This document shows positions 1-8,035 of a DNA stretch of 64,000 nt, one piece after another; within the stretch, counting starts at the first letter, position 1; each line of letters begins with the position of its first letter. The stretch comes from UBA9619 sp964630665. GTDB taxonomy: Bacteria; Pseudomonadota; Gammaproteobacteria; Arenicellales; UBA868. A model generated the notes under the pieces. It worked only from the letters and a program-made list of their open reading frames with translations, made no database searches and was not told the origin of the DNA. The stretch spans positions 6,534 to 70,533 of the forward strand of contig CAZVVN010000010.1 in the NCBI GenBank assembly GCA_964630665.1. The letters are read 5' to 3'. The position numbers and the translations under genes are program-made.

Positions 1-398
1 TCGATGAACATCGAAACCCTTATGCCGGAGTCTTGAAGTCGTTGGATCGTAGAACGTAAGGCGTCTTTCCGGCCACAGACATCGAGCCCACCTTCAGTAG
101 TCAGTTCTTCTCGTTTCTCTGGTACGACACAGACATCGTCCGGTCTGATTCTGCCGGCAATTGCGACCATCTCATCCGTTGCTGCCATCTCCAGGTTCAT
201 GCGGGTCTGAATAAGCCCGCGAAGGGTTTCAACGTCCTTATCGACGATGTGTCTTCTATCTTCGCGCAGGTGTAGGGTGATCAGGTCTGCTCCGGACTGT
301 TCAGCGATCAGTACCGCGTGCGCAGGCTGCGGGTAACTCGTGCCACGAGCCTGCCTCAAGGTTGCTACATGATCAATATTAATGCCAAGTTCAATCAA
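1..398 (-). CDS. pdxJ: Pyridoxine 5'-phosphate synthase PdxJ (partial, C-terminus outside window)
   Basis: Condenses 1-deoxy-xylulose 5-phosphate with 3-amino-2-oxopropyl phosphate to make pyridoxine 5'-phosphate, the last ring-forming step of the DXP-dependent vitamin B6 route; cytosolic. The first 132 residues are visible and open with the family signature IELGINIDHVATLRQARGT. The start is a TTG at 398, placed by the family N-terminus and by an AGGAG ribosome site at 406-410, seven bases upstream. It lies 28 bp downstream of recO, the usual recO-pdxJ pairing of gammaproteobacteria, so it is probably the last or near-last gene of the lepA-to-pdxJ transcript. The gene is cut only by the window edge; no damage is seen. 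Confidence 0.95.
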   Translation of the reverse strand, partial: MIELGINIDHVATLRQARGTSYPQPAHAVLIAEQSGADLITLHLREDRRHIVDKDVETLRGLIQTRMNLEMAATDEMVAIAGRIRPDDVCVVPEKREELTTEGGLDVCGRKDALRSTIQRLQDSGIRVSMFI

Positions 399-426
399 AT
401 CAGATCTCCTAGTTCCTAACCTCGGA

Positions 427-1182
427 TTACTGGCCATTTCCAACCGGTTCATCGGCTGCATCTAGCCCAGGAAACAACTTACTGTAGATCGCCCGACTGT
501 GGAGAGCCCTGCCGTTCATATGTTCGGACAGGACAACTCGGGTCAGCTTTTTGAGTTCAAGGCGGCTTCGTGCATCCAGATTAACGCCCATACTCAAGGC
601 AAGCAAGGAGTCGCCGTGCACCAGAACACCGCCACCTTGGTTGCCGTCATAGCGTGTAGGCCCAGTATCCGGCTTGTACCGGTACAGCACACCACGTTCA
701 ATAGCCCGACCAGTTGCTGGCTCTTGTTCCAAATGCAGGCCATATCCAACCTCCTCGAGCAGTGTTTTCTCAAATTGACGGAGCACCTGCTGTGGTTCCT
801 GATTACCTCGGATCAGCTGTATGGCCTCCTTGTAGGCGTCGTAAAGCGCCTCGTGCGGATCGAATCTGTGAAGCATTCTGATGACCAACTCACTCATATA
901 GTAGCCACAGAACAACCGTTCTCGAGAAAGGTATGCTCTCGCTACAACGGGTTCTGCCAGAGTCATCGTTCTGACCTCACCTTTTCCTGTGTATTGGACA
1001 ACAAGTTCCTGAAAGGGCTGTAAAGCGCCGCGAAAACGGCTTTTCAGTCTTCTGCCACCCTTGGCAATCGCAGCGATCCTGCCGTGCTCACGCGTAAAAA
1101 GGTCCACCAGTAGACTGGTTTCTGAATAGGGCCAGCGATGCAGCAGATATGAATATTCATTATGGATACGCTGTCTGTTCAC
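427..1182 (-). CDS. recO: DNA repair protein RecO
   Basis: Mediator of the RecFOR pathway: anneals complementary strands and helps load RecA on SSB-coated gapped DNA. The 251-residue product has the usual RecO length, with an N-terminal OB-fold region (about residues 8-80, including LLVDLFTREHGRIAAIAKGGRR) followed by the helical C-terminal half. The zinc-finger cysteines of some Gram-positive RecO proteins are not present. The start is GTG at 1182, nine bases after the era stop, so translation is probably coupled to era. The order rnc-era-recO-pdxJ is the standard gammaproteobacterial arrangement and supports the call. Confidence 0.95.
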   Translation of the reverse strand: MNRQRIHNEYSYLLHRWPYSETSLLVDLFTREHGRIAAIAKGGRRLKSRFRGALQPFQELVVQYTGKGEVRTMTLAEPVVARAYLSRERLFCGYYMSELVIRMLHRFDPHEALYDAYKEAIQLIRGNQEPQQVLRQFEKTLLEEVGYGLHLEQEPATGRAIERGVLYRYKPDTGPTRYDGNQGGGVLVHGDSLLALSMGVNLDARSRLELKKLTRVVLSEHMNGRALHSRAIYSKLFPGLDAADEPVGNGQ

Positions 1183-1191
1183 ACCAAACCC

Positions 1192-2097
1192 TTATTCAAC
1201 CGCACTGTATCCCATGCTGTTGAGAGTACGGACATCATTGGACCAGCCCCGCCGGACCTTTACCCACTGCTCGAGGTGGATCTTCTTTCCAAGATAGCGC
1301 TCAATTTCATGCCGAGCCCTGGAGCCTATTGTTTTTAGTCGGCTTCCAGATTGGCCGATCAGGATATGTTTCTGGCCACTGTTCTCACACCATATCTCGG
1401 CATGTATATTGACCAGGCCGTTCTCGTCTTCTGTGCAAGACAGCACATCGACAGCCGTCGAATAGGGAATCTCGTCTCCAACCTGCCGAAAGATCTGTTC
1501 GCGAATGAATTCGGCAGCGATAAAGCTGGTACTGCTCGCTCCATCCTGTCCAATTGGAAAGCCCGGCGGACCTTCCGGTAGATTCTTGTGCAACAGTCCA
1601 GTGAGTTGATCCACATTCCATCCGGTACGCGCAGAGATGGGAACGATCTGATCGAAGTCGTGATAGTGGCGAACCTTCGCTATCTGCGGCAAGACCAACT
1701 CAGTCTTGGGCAGCAGATCCGTCTTGTTCAGCAACAGCCAGGCCGGCACCTGAGACTGTTTGATCGCATTCAAAACCCGATCGTCCTGAGCGTTCCAACC
1801 CCTGGCATCCATAACCATCAGAACCAGGTCGACGCCCCCAATGCTGGCCTGAGCCGTCTGATTGAGTATCCGGTTGATAACTTTACCAGAGGAGATATGA
1901 ATGCCTGGAGTGTCCACAAACACGACCTGAGTATCGTCGGTACTTGAGATCCCCAGGATCCTGTGCCGCGTGGTCTGAGGTCGTCGAGAGGTAATGCTGA
2001 CTTTGCGTCCCACCATTCGATTGAGAAGGCTTGATTTACCGACATTTGGCCGGCCGAGCAGAGTGACCATGCCAAATCGGTATTTCACATCATTCAT
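1192..2097 (-). CDS. era: GTPase Era
   Basis: Small ribosome-assembly GTPase that binds 16S rRNA near its 3' end during 30S maturation. The 301-residue protein shows G1 GRPNVGKS (15-22), G3 DTPG (62-65) and G4 NKTD (124-127). A C-terminal type-2 KH RNA-binding domain follows (about 200-285, with GQSGSRLKTIGSRARHEIE). The length matches the family. The start is ATG at 2097, with the rnc stop three bases upstream, so rnc and era are tightly coupled. No anomaly seen. Confidence 0.97.
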   Translation of the reverse strand: MNDVKYRFGMVTLLGRPNVGKSSLLNRMVGRKVSITSRRPQTTRHRILGISSTDDTQVVFVDTPGIHISSGKVINRILNQTAQASIGGVDLVLMVMDARGWNAQDDRVLNAIKQSQVPAWLLLNKTDLLPKTELVLPQIAKVRHYHDFDQIVPISARTGWNVDQLTGLLHKNLPEGPPGFPIGQDGASSTSFIAAEFIREQIFRQVGDEIPYSTAVDVLSCTEDENGLVNIHAEIWCENSGQKHILIGQSGSRLKTIGSRARHEIERYLGKKIHLEQWVKVRRGWSNDVRTLNSMGYSAVE

Positions 2098-2100
2098 GTT

Positions 2101-2772
2101 CTAACCGCTCAGTTCGTCTAACGCTCGCCTGGCTGCATCCTGCTCGGCGGAACGACGACTCGATCCTTCGCCTTGAACACAGCAACCCCGATCATCCAGG
2201 ACACATTCAACCTGAAATCTTGGCTGGTGTGCTTCCCCAGTAACCGCTGTTACGCGGTATCTGGGCAGTGACAGGCCTTTGTCCTGGAGAAGTTCCTGAA
2301 GAGTCGTCTTCGGATCCTTGGCAAGATCCAACGGATCGATCTCTGAGAGTTCCTCGCTTAACAGTGATTCAATGATGGACTCAGTCTGGGTCAGACCCGC
2401 ATCAAGATAAACAGCACCGATCAAGGCTTCAAGTGCATCGGCAAGAATGGATGCCTGGTTTGACCCGCCACTTCGTAACACTCCGGGTCCTAGCGCCAGC
2501 GATTCACCAAGTTGATGCCTTCGGGCTATCCGATCGAGGCTCTCCTTCCTGACTAACCGTGCGCGCATTCGGGTTAGTTGTCCCTCCTCGGCGTCGGGGA
2601 AGCGACGATAAAGCAAAGTTGAGACAACCATACCGAGCACGCTATCGCCGAGAAATTCCAACCGCTCATTGTTGTCAGAACCAAAGCTTCGGTGCGTCAA
2701 TGCGCGAGCTAACAAAGAAGCCTCTTTGAAACGGTAGCCAGAAAGCAACTGGAGTCTGGCCTGACTTGGCAT
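2101..2772 (-). CDS. rnc: Ribonuclease III
   Basis: Double-strand-specific endoribonuclease that processes rRNA precursors and some mRNAs. The 223-residue protein has the family signature ERLEFLGDSVL at 36-46, containing the catalytic acidic residues, and a C-terminal double-stranded RNA-binding domain from about residue 155 (TTLQELLQDKG onward, ending in SRRSAEQDAARRAL). The start ATG at 2772 overlaps the stop of the upstream DUF4845 gene by one base (TAATG), a strong sign of translational coupling. The length is typical of gammaproteobacterial RNase III. Confidence 0.97.
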   Translation of the reverse strand: MPSQARLQLLSGYRFKEASLLARALTHRSFGSDNNERLEFLGDSVLGMVVSTLLYRRFPDAEEGQLTRMRARLVRKESLDRIARRHQLGESLALGPGVLRSGGSNQASILADALEALIGAVYLDAGLTQTESIIESLLSEELSEIDPLDLAKDPKTTLQELLQDKGLSLPRYRVTAVTGEAHQPRFQVECVLDDRGCCVQGEGSSRRSAEQDAARRALDELSG

Positions 2773-3221
2773 TACCCCGAACCGACCAAGTGGTGTATTT
2801 GAAAATTCACCAGGATCGAGAGATTGTAGATAATGGGCACAGTTCTCTGATAATTGAATTCAACCGATTTGATGCGGTCTTTCCCTCGTTTCACGGTCAG
2901 TGCCTGATCAACGTCAACCACATCACCGACGTCGTCAAGGGTCATGATCTTGCGCAGCTGCGCCACAGCATGCTTCCTGCCAGAAGACAAACTGTCTGGC
3001 TGACCCACCATGACGTAGAACGAATTCTTGATTCGGTAATGGTCGTAGTAGATCGGATACATTTTAGCCACAAAGAGAAAACAAACGAGTAGAGTTGCTA
3101 CTATCCAGAGCAAGGGCAACCAGCCCATCCCGCTCTGAATCGGAATGATTCGTTCCGACGCCCTGCAGGCCCGTCTGTGCCGGCCCGCATGATCTACGAA
3201 GAGATTGGTCGATTTAATCAA
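2772..3221 (-). CDS. DUF4845 single-pass membrane protein
   Basis: A small protein of unknown function found between lepB and rnc in many gammaproteobacteria. It has one transmembrane segment (about residues 34-53, rich in Leu/Val/Ile), followed by a periplasmic-type domain of about 95 residues. The motif QSGMGWLPLL before the membrane segment matches the QxGM...L opening of DUF4845 proteins. The longest frame opens at a TTG at 3221, overlapping the end of lepB by eight bases; the first 25 or so residues are unusually Arg/His-rich, so the true start could be further in. The stop overlaps the rnc ATG by one base. The family call rests mainly on position and topology. Confidence 0.8.
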   Translation of the reverse strand: MIKSTNLFVDHAGRHRRACRASERIIPIQSGMGWLPLLWIVATLLVCFLFVAKMYPIYYDHYRIKNSFYVMVGQPDSLSSGRKHAVAQLRKIMTLDDVGDVVDVDQALTVKRGKDRIKSVEFNYQRTVPIIYNLSILVNFQIHHLVGSG

Positions 3222-3996
3222 CTGTTTTCCCCAGGCGGGGCCAGTTTACCCCACCCCCACCCGCGGTGTCCCAGCTGAACCAGACCAAAAAGGCCCTTCC
3301 CACGAGATTTTGGTCAGGGACGAACCCCCAGAAACGACTGTCATTGCTGTGATCCCGATTGTCACCCATGACAAAATATTGGCCTGACGGCACCGTGATC
3401 CGCATCATGTCCCTCGATGAGCGCGACTCATCCAGGAGTACTCCATGTATAGTCTCCCCTAGTTCTTCTCGGTATTCTGCAACACTAGCTGCCGTAGTGT
3501 TTGATTCATTCAAAAGATGCCGTTTCACCGGTTCCAACGGTACGGCGACACCATTGACCCATATCTGCTTTCCCCGGTAATCAATGATGTCACCGGGGAT
3601 TCCAACCACTCGCTTGATAAAATTAGTTTTCTGATCATGAGGATATCTGAATACCAGCACATCGCCACGCCGCGGGACGCCAAGCGATATGATCTTCCGA
3701 TTGATCACAGGAATACGGATACCATAACTGAATTTTGATACCAGGATAAAGTCCCCGATGTAAAGACTCGGCAGCATTGATCCAGACGGAATCCGGAAAG
3801 GCTCAACGATAAAAGACCGCAGTACAAACACAACCAGAATGACCGGGAAGAACGCTCTTGCATATTCAACGACAGCGGCGACCGTTTTCGACGGGGCATG
3901 ATCTACTTCGGAGGTTCGTGTTCGGCTGAGGCGATCCCACAAGCTGACGGCTCCCGTGAGAACCAGTGCTGCAAACAACCAGAATGCGAAATCCAT
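3214..3996 (-). CDS. lepB: Signal peptidase I
   Basis: Inner-membrane serine protease that removes signal peptides from Sec and Tat substrates. The 260-residue protein has an N-terminal membrane segment (about 4-20), a second one (about 48-65), then the catalytic Ser73 in PSGSM and Lys128 in NFIKRVVG. The box E motif GDNRDHSNDSRFWG lies near residue 217. This is the Ser/Lys dyad of the S26 family. It starts three bases after the lepA stop, the standard lepA-lepB operon. Length and motifs are complete. Confidence 0.97.
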   Translation of the reverse strand: MDFAFWLFAALVLTGAVSLWDRLSRTRTSEVDHAPSKTVAAVVEYARAFFPVILVVFVLRSFIVEPFRIPSGSMLPSLYIGDFILVSKFSYGIRIPVINRKIISLGVPRRGDVLVFRYPHDQKTNFIKRVVGIPGDIIDYRGKQIWVNGVAVPLEPVKRHLLNESNTTAASVAEYREELGETIHGVLLDESRSSRDMMRITVPSGQYFVMGDNRDHSNDSRFWGFVPDQNLVGRAFLVWFSWDTAGGGGVNWPRLGKTVD

Positions 3997-3999
3997 ACC

Positions 4000-5805
4000 C
4001 TAATCTCCGACCCGTAATACTGACAGGAATGCTTCCTGTGGAATCGACACCGAGCCGATCTGTTTCATACGCTTTTTTCCTTGTTTTTGTTTCTCAAGTA
4101 GTTTTCGCTTTCTGGTAACATCCCCACCATAGCATTTTGCGGTCACGTTTTTCCGCAAGGCCTTAACCGTCTCCCTGGCTATGACCCGAGAGCCTACAGA
4201 GGCTTGAATAGCGATATCAAACATCTGTCTGGGTATGAGTTTTCGCATCCGGGTTATCAACTCGCGAGCCCTGCGGCTCGCCTGTTCCCGATGAATCAGC
4301 ACAGAGAGTGGATCGATCCGGTCACCGTTGATTAGAACATCTACCTTGACCATATCAGCTGGTTGGTGACCCAGTAACTCGTAATCCAGAGAGGCAAAAC
4401 CACGACTGACCGATTTTAGTTGATCGTGGAAATCCAGCACCACTTCGGCCAGCGGCAGGTCAAATTCGATCAGCACCTGTCGGCCATGGTAGTTGACGCT
4501 GTTCTGAACCCCCCTCTTGGCGATGCACAAAGAAATCACCCCGCCCACCTGCTCTTGGGGGGTCACAATTCTTGCCCGAATAAATGGCTCTCGAATCTGT
4601 GCTATCTGGGCAGATTCAGGGAGTTCGGTCGGATTCTGGACCACGACCATAGTGCCGCTGGTTGTCAGCACTTGATAGACGACCGTCGGCGCCGTTGTGA
4701 TCAGTTCAAGTTCATACTCTCTCTCCAGCCTTTCCTGCACGATCTCAAGATGCAGTAAACCCAGAAAACCGCACCTGAATCCGAATCCGAGCGCAGGTGA
4801 GACCTCGGGTTCATAACGCAGGGACGCATCGTTCAAGCTGAGTTTCTCCAGGGCAACCCTAAACACCTCATAGTCGGCGTTATTAACTGGGTAAAGCCCG
4901 GCGAAGACGGTCGGCTTTTCCTCCTTGAAGCCGGCAAAAGGATTCTGACTGCCGTCCCTCGGATCCATTATGGTGTCGCCCACTCGGGCAGCCTTGATCT
5001 CTTTGATTCCTGCGATGACATAGCCGACGTCACCCGCAGCCAGGCAGGACACCGACACACGTTTGGGCGTAAATACACCGATGTCCTCGACATCATGGTC
5101 CCGCCCGGTCGAGAACATCCGAATCTTCATCCTGCGCCTTAACACGCCATCTATTACCCGAACCAGCGAAACAGTGCCGAGGTAATTATCGAACCACGAA
5201 TCAACGATAAGCGCCTTGAGAGAGGCATTCGGCTCACCAGCCGGTGGCGGTAACAACGTTACGATAGCTTCGAGAACTTCTTCAACGCCAGCTCCGGTCT
5301 TGGCGCTGATCGATATTGCGTTTGTACACTCCAGCCCGATGAGATCTTCTATCTCTTCACGAACCCGGTCGAGATCGGCTGATGGCAGATCAATTTTGTT
5401 CAGCACAGGTATGACTTCCAACCCCAGGTCGACCGCGGTATAACAGTTTGCGAGAGTTTGAGCTTCTACTCCCTGAGAGGCATCCACAACCAGTAACGCA
5501 CCCTCACAGGCACTCAGGGATCGCGATACTTCGTAGGCAAAGTCAACGTGCCCAGGGGTATCTATAAAATTCAGGCCATAGCTGTGCCCGTCTTTTGCCG
5601 TATATTCCAAGAAAACACTTTGCGCTTTAATTGTAATTCCACGCTCTCTTTCGAGGTCCATAGTATCCAGAACCTGTTCCGACATTTCTCGATCCGCCAG
5701 TCCGCCACAATGCTGAATCAGCCGATCGGATAGAGTAGATTTTCCATGATCAATGTGGGCAATGATCGCGAAGTTTCGGATTCGGCTTCGGTCGCGCATC
5801 GACAT
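4000..5805 (-). CDS. lepA: Elongation factor 4 (LepA)
   Basis: Ribosome-associated translational GTPase, described as promoting back-translocation and initiation efficiency under stress. The 601 residues match the family length. It shows the G1 motif AHIDHGKST (16-24), DTPGHVDF, NKIDLP, EF-G-like domains II, III and V, and the C-terminal domain unique to LepA (GSVSIPQEAFLSVLRVGD at the end). The start is ATG at 5805, ten bases from the argC stop, so an argC-lepA-lepB transcript is possible. In Pseudomonas the gene upstream of lepA is mucD, so the argC neighbour is unusual. Confidence 0.97.
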   Translation of the reverse strand: MSMRDRSRIRNFAIIAHIDHGKSTLSDRLIQHCGGLADREMSEQVLDTMDLERERGITIKAQSVFLEYTAKDGHSYGLNFIDTPGHVDFAYEVSRSLSACEGALLVVDASQGVEAQTLANCYTAVDLGLEVIPVLNKIDLPSADLDRVREEIEDLIGLECTNAISISAKTGAGVEEVLEAIVTLLPPPAGEPNASLKALIVDSWFDNYLGTVSLVRVIDGVLRRRMKIRMFSTGRDHDVEDIGVFTPKRVSVSCLAAGDVGYVIAGIKEIKAARVGDTIMDPRDGSQNPFAGFKEEKPTVFAGLYPVNNADYEVFRVALEKLSLNDASLRYEPEVSPALGFGFRCGFLGLLHLEIVQERLEREYELELITTAPTVVYQVLTTSGTMVVVQNPTELPESAQIAQIREPFIRARIVTPQEQVGGVISLCIAKRGVQNSVNYHGRQVLIEFDLPLAEVVLDFHDQLKSVSRGFASLDYELLGHQPADMVKVDVLINGDRIDPLSVLIHREQASRRARELITRMRKLIPRQMFDIAIQASVGSRVIARETVKALRKNVTAKCYGGDVTRKRKLLEKQKQGKKRMKQIGSVSIPQEAFLSVLRVGD

Positions 5806-5815
5806 AGACTGAATA

Positions 5816-6784
5816 TCAGGCCTGCTTTTCGTGGGGTAGACCTGTCCCCTCGCCCAGGCCCAACATCAAATTCAGCGACTGGATAGCGACACCCGATGCT
5901 CCTTTACCTAGGTTGTCGAGCAGCCCGACCAGCAATGCGTGTCCCGCCGGGTTCGCCACCACGTGCAACGACATATTGTTGGTGCCATTCAACACCGTGG
6001 GATCAAGTGCCCATTCATCCAGTGGCGCAAAAGCAGTGAAGGGCTCTACCTTCACAAAAACCTCACTGCGATACCGGTCAGACAAGGTTTCCCAGATAGT
6101 CTTTCCGGTGACGCCGGGAGCCATAAGAGCAGCATGGATCGGAATCTGGACCCGCATCCCGTTAGAAAATGGTCCGACTGCTGGCAAGAATTGAGGCGCT
6201 TGGAGCAAACCTGCGTAACGCTGCATTTCAGGAACATGCTTGTGAACCCGCTCTGCTGCATAAGGGGCTTCATACAAGTGCTGTTTTAGTCCGTTGTTTG
6301 ATTCCCAACGTTCGATAAGTGCCCGGCCGCCTCCGCTATATCCCGATAATGCGTGACAGGATATCGGTGCATCCGGTGCCAGCAAACCCGCATCGAGCAG
6401 AGGCCGCATAAGCAAGATAAACGCGGAAGGATAACAACCGGGATTCGTGACGTACTGAGCTCCTCTAATAGCAGCACGTTGCTCAGATTCCAATTCCGGA
6501 AGACCGTATACCCACCCATCAGCTACCCGATGGTTTGAGCTCGCGTCGATTACTCGTGAGCCACTTTCTTTTGCCCATCCGGCTGCTTCTGCCGCAGCAT
6601 CGTCGGGTAAACACAATAATGCAATATCCGATTCGGCAATCGCTTGCCGTCTAGCTACCGTCGATTTTCGAGACACCTCATCAAGCGTAAACAAATCAAG
6701 GTCGTCGCGTTCGGTGAGCCAGCTTCGAATTCGCAGCCCGGTAGTGCCGGCATGGCCGTCTATGAGAACTCTTGGTCTCGACAT
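5816..6784 (-). CDS. argC: N-acetyl-gamma-glutamyl-phosphate reductase, type 2
   Basis: NADPH-dependent reduction of N-acetylglutamyl phosphate to the semialdehyde, third step of arginine synthesis. It belongs to the shorter ArgC subfamily (type 2) seen in Bordetella and rhizobia: GHAGTTGLRIR for nucleotide binding near the N-terminus, the catalytic Cys in NPGCYPSAF at about residue 117, HALSGYSGGG, and the C-terminal LLDNLGKGASG. I prefer ATG 6784 because MSRPRVLIDG matches the family start; ATG 6802 (six residues longer) is in frame and possible. TAGAAT boxes lie at and just upstream of the start, so a short-leader or leaderless message is conceivable. No other arg gene is in the window. 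Confidence 0.93.
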   Translation of the reverse strand: MSRPRVLIDGHAGTTGLRIRSWLTERDDLDLFTLDEVSRKSTVARRQAIAESDIALLCLPDDAAAEAAGWAKESGSRVIDASSNHRVADGWVYGLPELESEQRAAIRGAQYVTNPGCYPSAFILLMRPLLDAGLLAPDAPISCHALSGYSGGGRALIERWESNNGLKQHLYEAPYAAERVHKHVPEMQRYAGLLQAPQFLPAVGPFSNGMRVQIPIHAALMAPGVTGKTIWETLSDRYRSEVFVKVEPFTAFAPLDEWALDPTVLNGTNNMSLHVVANPAGHALLVGLLDNLGKGASGVAIQSLNLMLGLGEGTGLPHEKQA

Positions 6785-6893
6785 GGCGGCGCATTCTACC
6801 ATTCTAGAACCGCACCGCCACTCGCCACATGTACTACCCCGTATACCCTTCCCCAGAAAGACAGAATACCCTGCCTTCCGATACCTTAAGAAG

Positions 6894-6937
6894 TCCTAGC
6901 CTTCGCCTGGGCTAACTTGGAGGATCCCACGCTAGGA
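6894..6937. other. Inverted repeat in the sdhE-argC spacer
   Basis: The spacer 6785-6970 carries no gene. It holds a perfect 7-bp inverted repeat, TCCTAGC (6894-6900) and GCTAGGA (6931-6937), separated by 30 bases. There is no T-run on either side, so it does not look like an intrinsic terminator of sdhE. It could be a regulatory site for argC, or chance. Confidence 0.25.
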
Positions 6938-6970
6938 TATTATTGGTGTTGTCTACAGAACATCGCCATG

Positions 6971-7246
6971 TCACCCGTTCTTGGGAGTCTGTGATTTCTT
7001 CTTGACTTTGAATTCAAGAATAGCATCTATAAGTGCGCCTAGTTCTGGTTCTTCGGGCCGGGTTCGGTTGAACAACCAGTCGAGAATCTCGGGATCCTGT
7101 CGTTTCAGCAATCTACCCAGCGCAGCACGTTGACGGGTAGGCATCGACTCATATTGCCGCTCGGCGAACGGTGTCAGTAGAGCATCGAGCTCGCGAGCAC
7201 CTCGCCTGCACCGCCACAATAATCTCGAACGCTCCTCTCGCATCAT
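6971..7246 (-). CDS. sdhE: FAD assembly factor SdhE
   Basis: Small cytosolic protein required for covalent attachment of FAD to the succinate dehydrogenase flavoprotein SdhA. The 91-residue product carries the family motif RGxxELD as RGARELD at 15-21 and the later E-x-DPEILDW-type segment (KRQDPEILDWLFNRT). It follows sdhB by three bases, so it is made with its client enzyme. A short Lys-rich C-terminal tail (KVKKKSQTPKNG) extends past the conserved core. The second Met at 7243 is an equally good start. Confidence 0.95.
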   Translation of the reverse strand: MMREERSRLLWRCRRGARELDALLTPFAERQYESMPTRQRAALGRLLKRQDPEILDWLFNRTRPEEPELGALIDAILEFKVKKKSQTPKNG

Positions 7247-7249
7247 GGC

Positions 7250-8026
7250 TCATTTCCGAGTCGCGAGCATCTGCTTGATCTCACTGATGGCTCTCGCTGG
7301 GTTCAGACCCTTCGGGCAGGCGCTTGTGCAGTTCATGATCGTACGACAACGATAAAGTCCGAATGAATCATCCAGTTGGTCCAATCTCCGATCGGTGGCA
7401 CTGTCTCTGCTGTCCGAGAGCCATCGGTTCGCCTGAAGAAGAGCCGCCGGGCCCAGGTAGCGATCACCGTTCCACCAGTAACTCGGGCAACTGGTGGAGC
7501 AACACGCGCAAAGAATACATTCATAAAGTCCATCAAGGCCCTGACGTTCCGAAACCGACTGCAGCCGTTCCTGACCATTGCCAGTCTCTTCTGCCTGTAG
7601 CCATGGTTCAACCGAGGCATATTGACTGATAAAATGAGTCAGGTCGGGTACAAGATCTTTAATGATGGGCAGGTGGGGCAACGGGTAGATCTTAACCGTA
7701 GCCTTGATATCTTTGATCGGCATCGTGCACGCCAGAGTGTTTACACCATCGATGTTCATCGCGCAGGATCCGCAAATACCCTCGCGGCAGGAACGCCGAA
7801 ACGTAAGCGTCGAATCGATTTCATTTTTGATTTTGATAATCGCGTCCAGGACCATTGGCCCACATTCATCCAGATCAAGGTCATAGGAATCCAGCCTGGG
7901 GTTGCTGTCAATATCTGGATCCCATCGATAGATCGCGAACCTGCGCAGGTTTTTGCTGCCTTCATCTGCAGCATGAAGCTTACCCTCCCCTACCCTGGAG
8001 TTCTTTGGCAACAGGAATTCAGCCAT
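7250..8026 (-). CDS. sdhB: Succinate dehydrogenase iron-sulfur subunit
   Basis: Carries electrons from SdhA flavin to the quinone site through [2Fe-2S], [4Fe-4S] and [3Fe-4S] clusters; peripheral inner-membrane subunit of complex II. The first cluster motif CREGICGSC begins at Cys80. The second motif CILCACCSTSCP lies near 172 and the third, CRTIMNCTSACPKG, near 229. The 258-residue length is slightly longer than the E. coli protein, mainly from an N-terminal extension of about 20 residues. It lies nine bases after sdhA. Confidence 0.97.
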   Translation of the reverse strand: MAEFLLPKNSRVGEGKLHAADEGSKNLRRFAIYRWDPDIDSNPRLDSYDLDLDECGPMVLDAIIKIKNEIDSTLTFRRSCREGICGSCAMNIDGVNTLACTMPIKDIKATVKIYPLPHLPIIKDLVPDLTHFISQYASVEPWLQAEETGNGQERLQSVSERQGLDGLYECILCACCSTSCPSYWWNGDRYLGPAALLQANRWLSDSRDSATDRRLDQLDDSFGLYRCRTIMNCTSACPKGLNPARAISEIKQMLATRK

Positions 8027-8035
8027 ATTACAACC

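Noticed and set aside
499..1023. 174-codon plus-strand frame inside recO
   Set aside because: Antisense shadow of recO with no recognisable domain.
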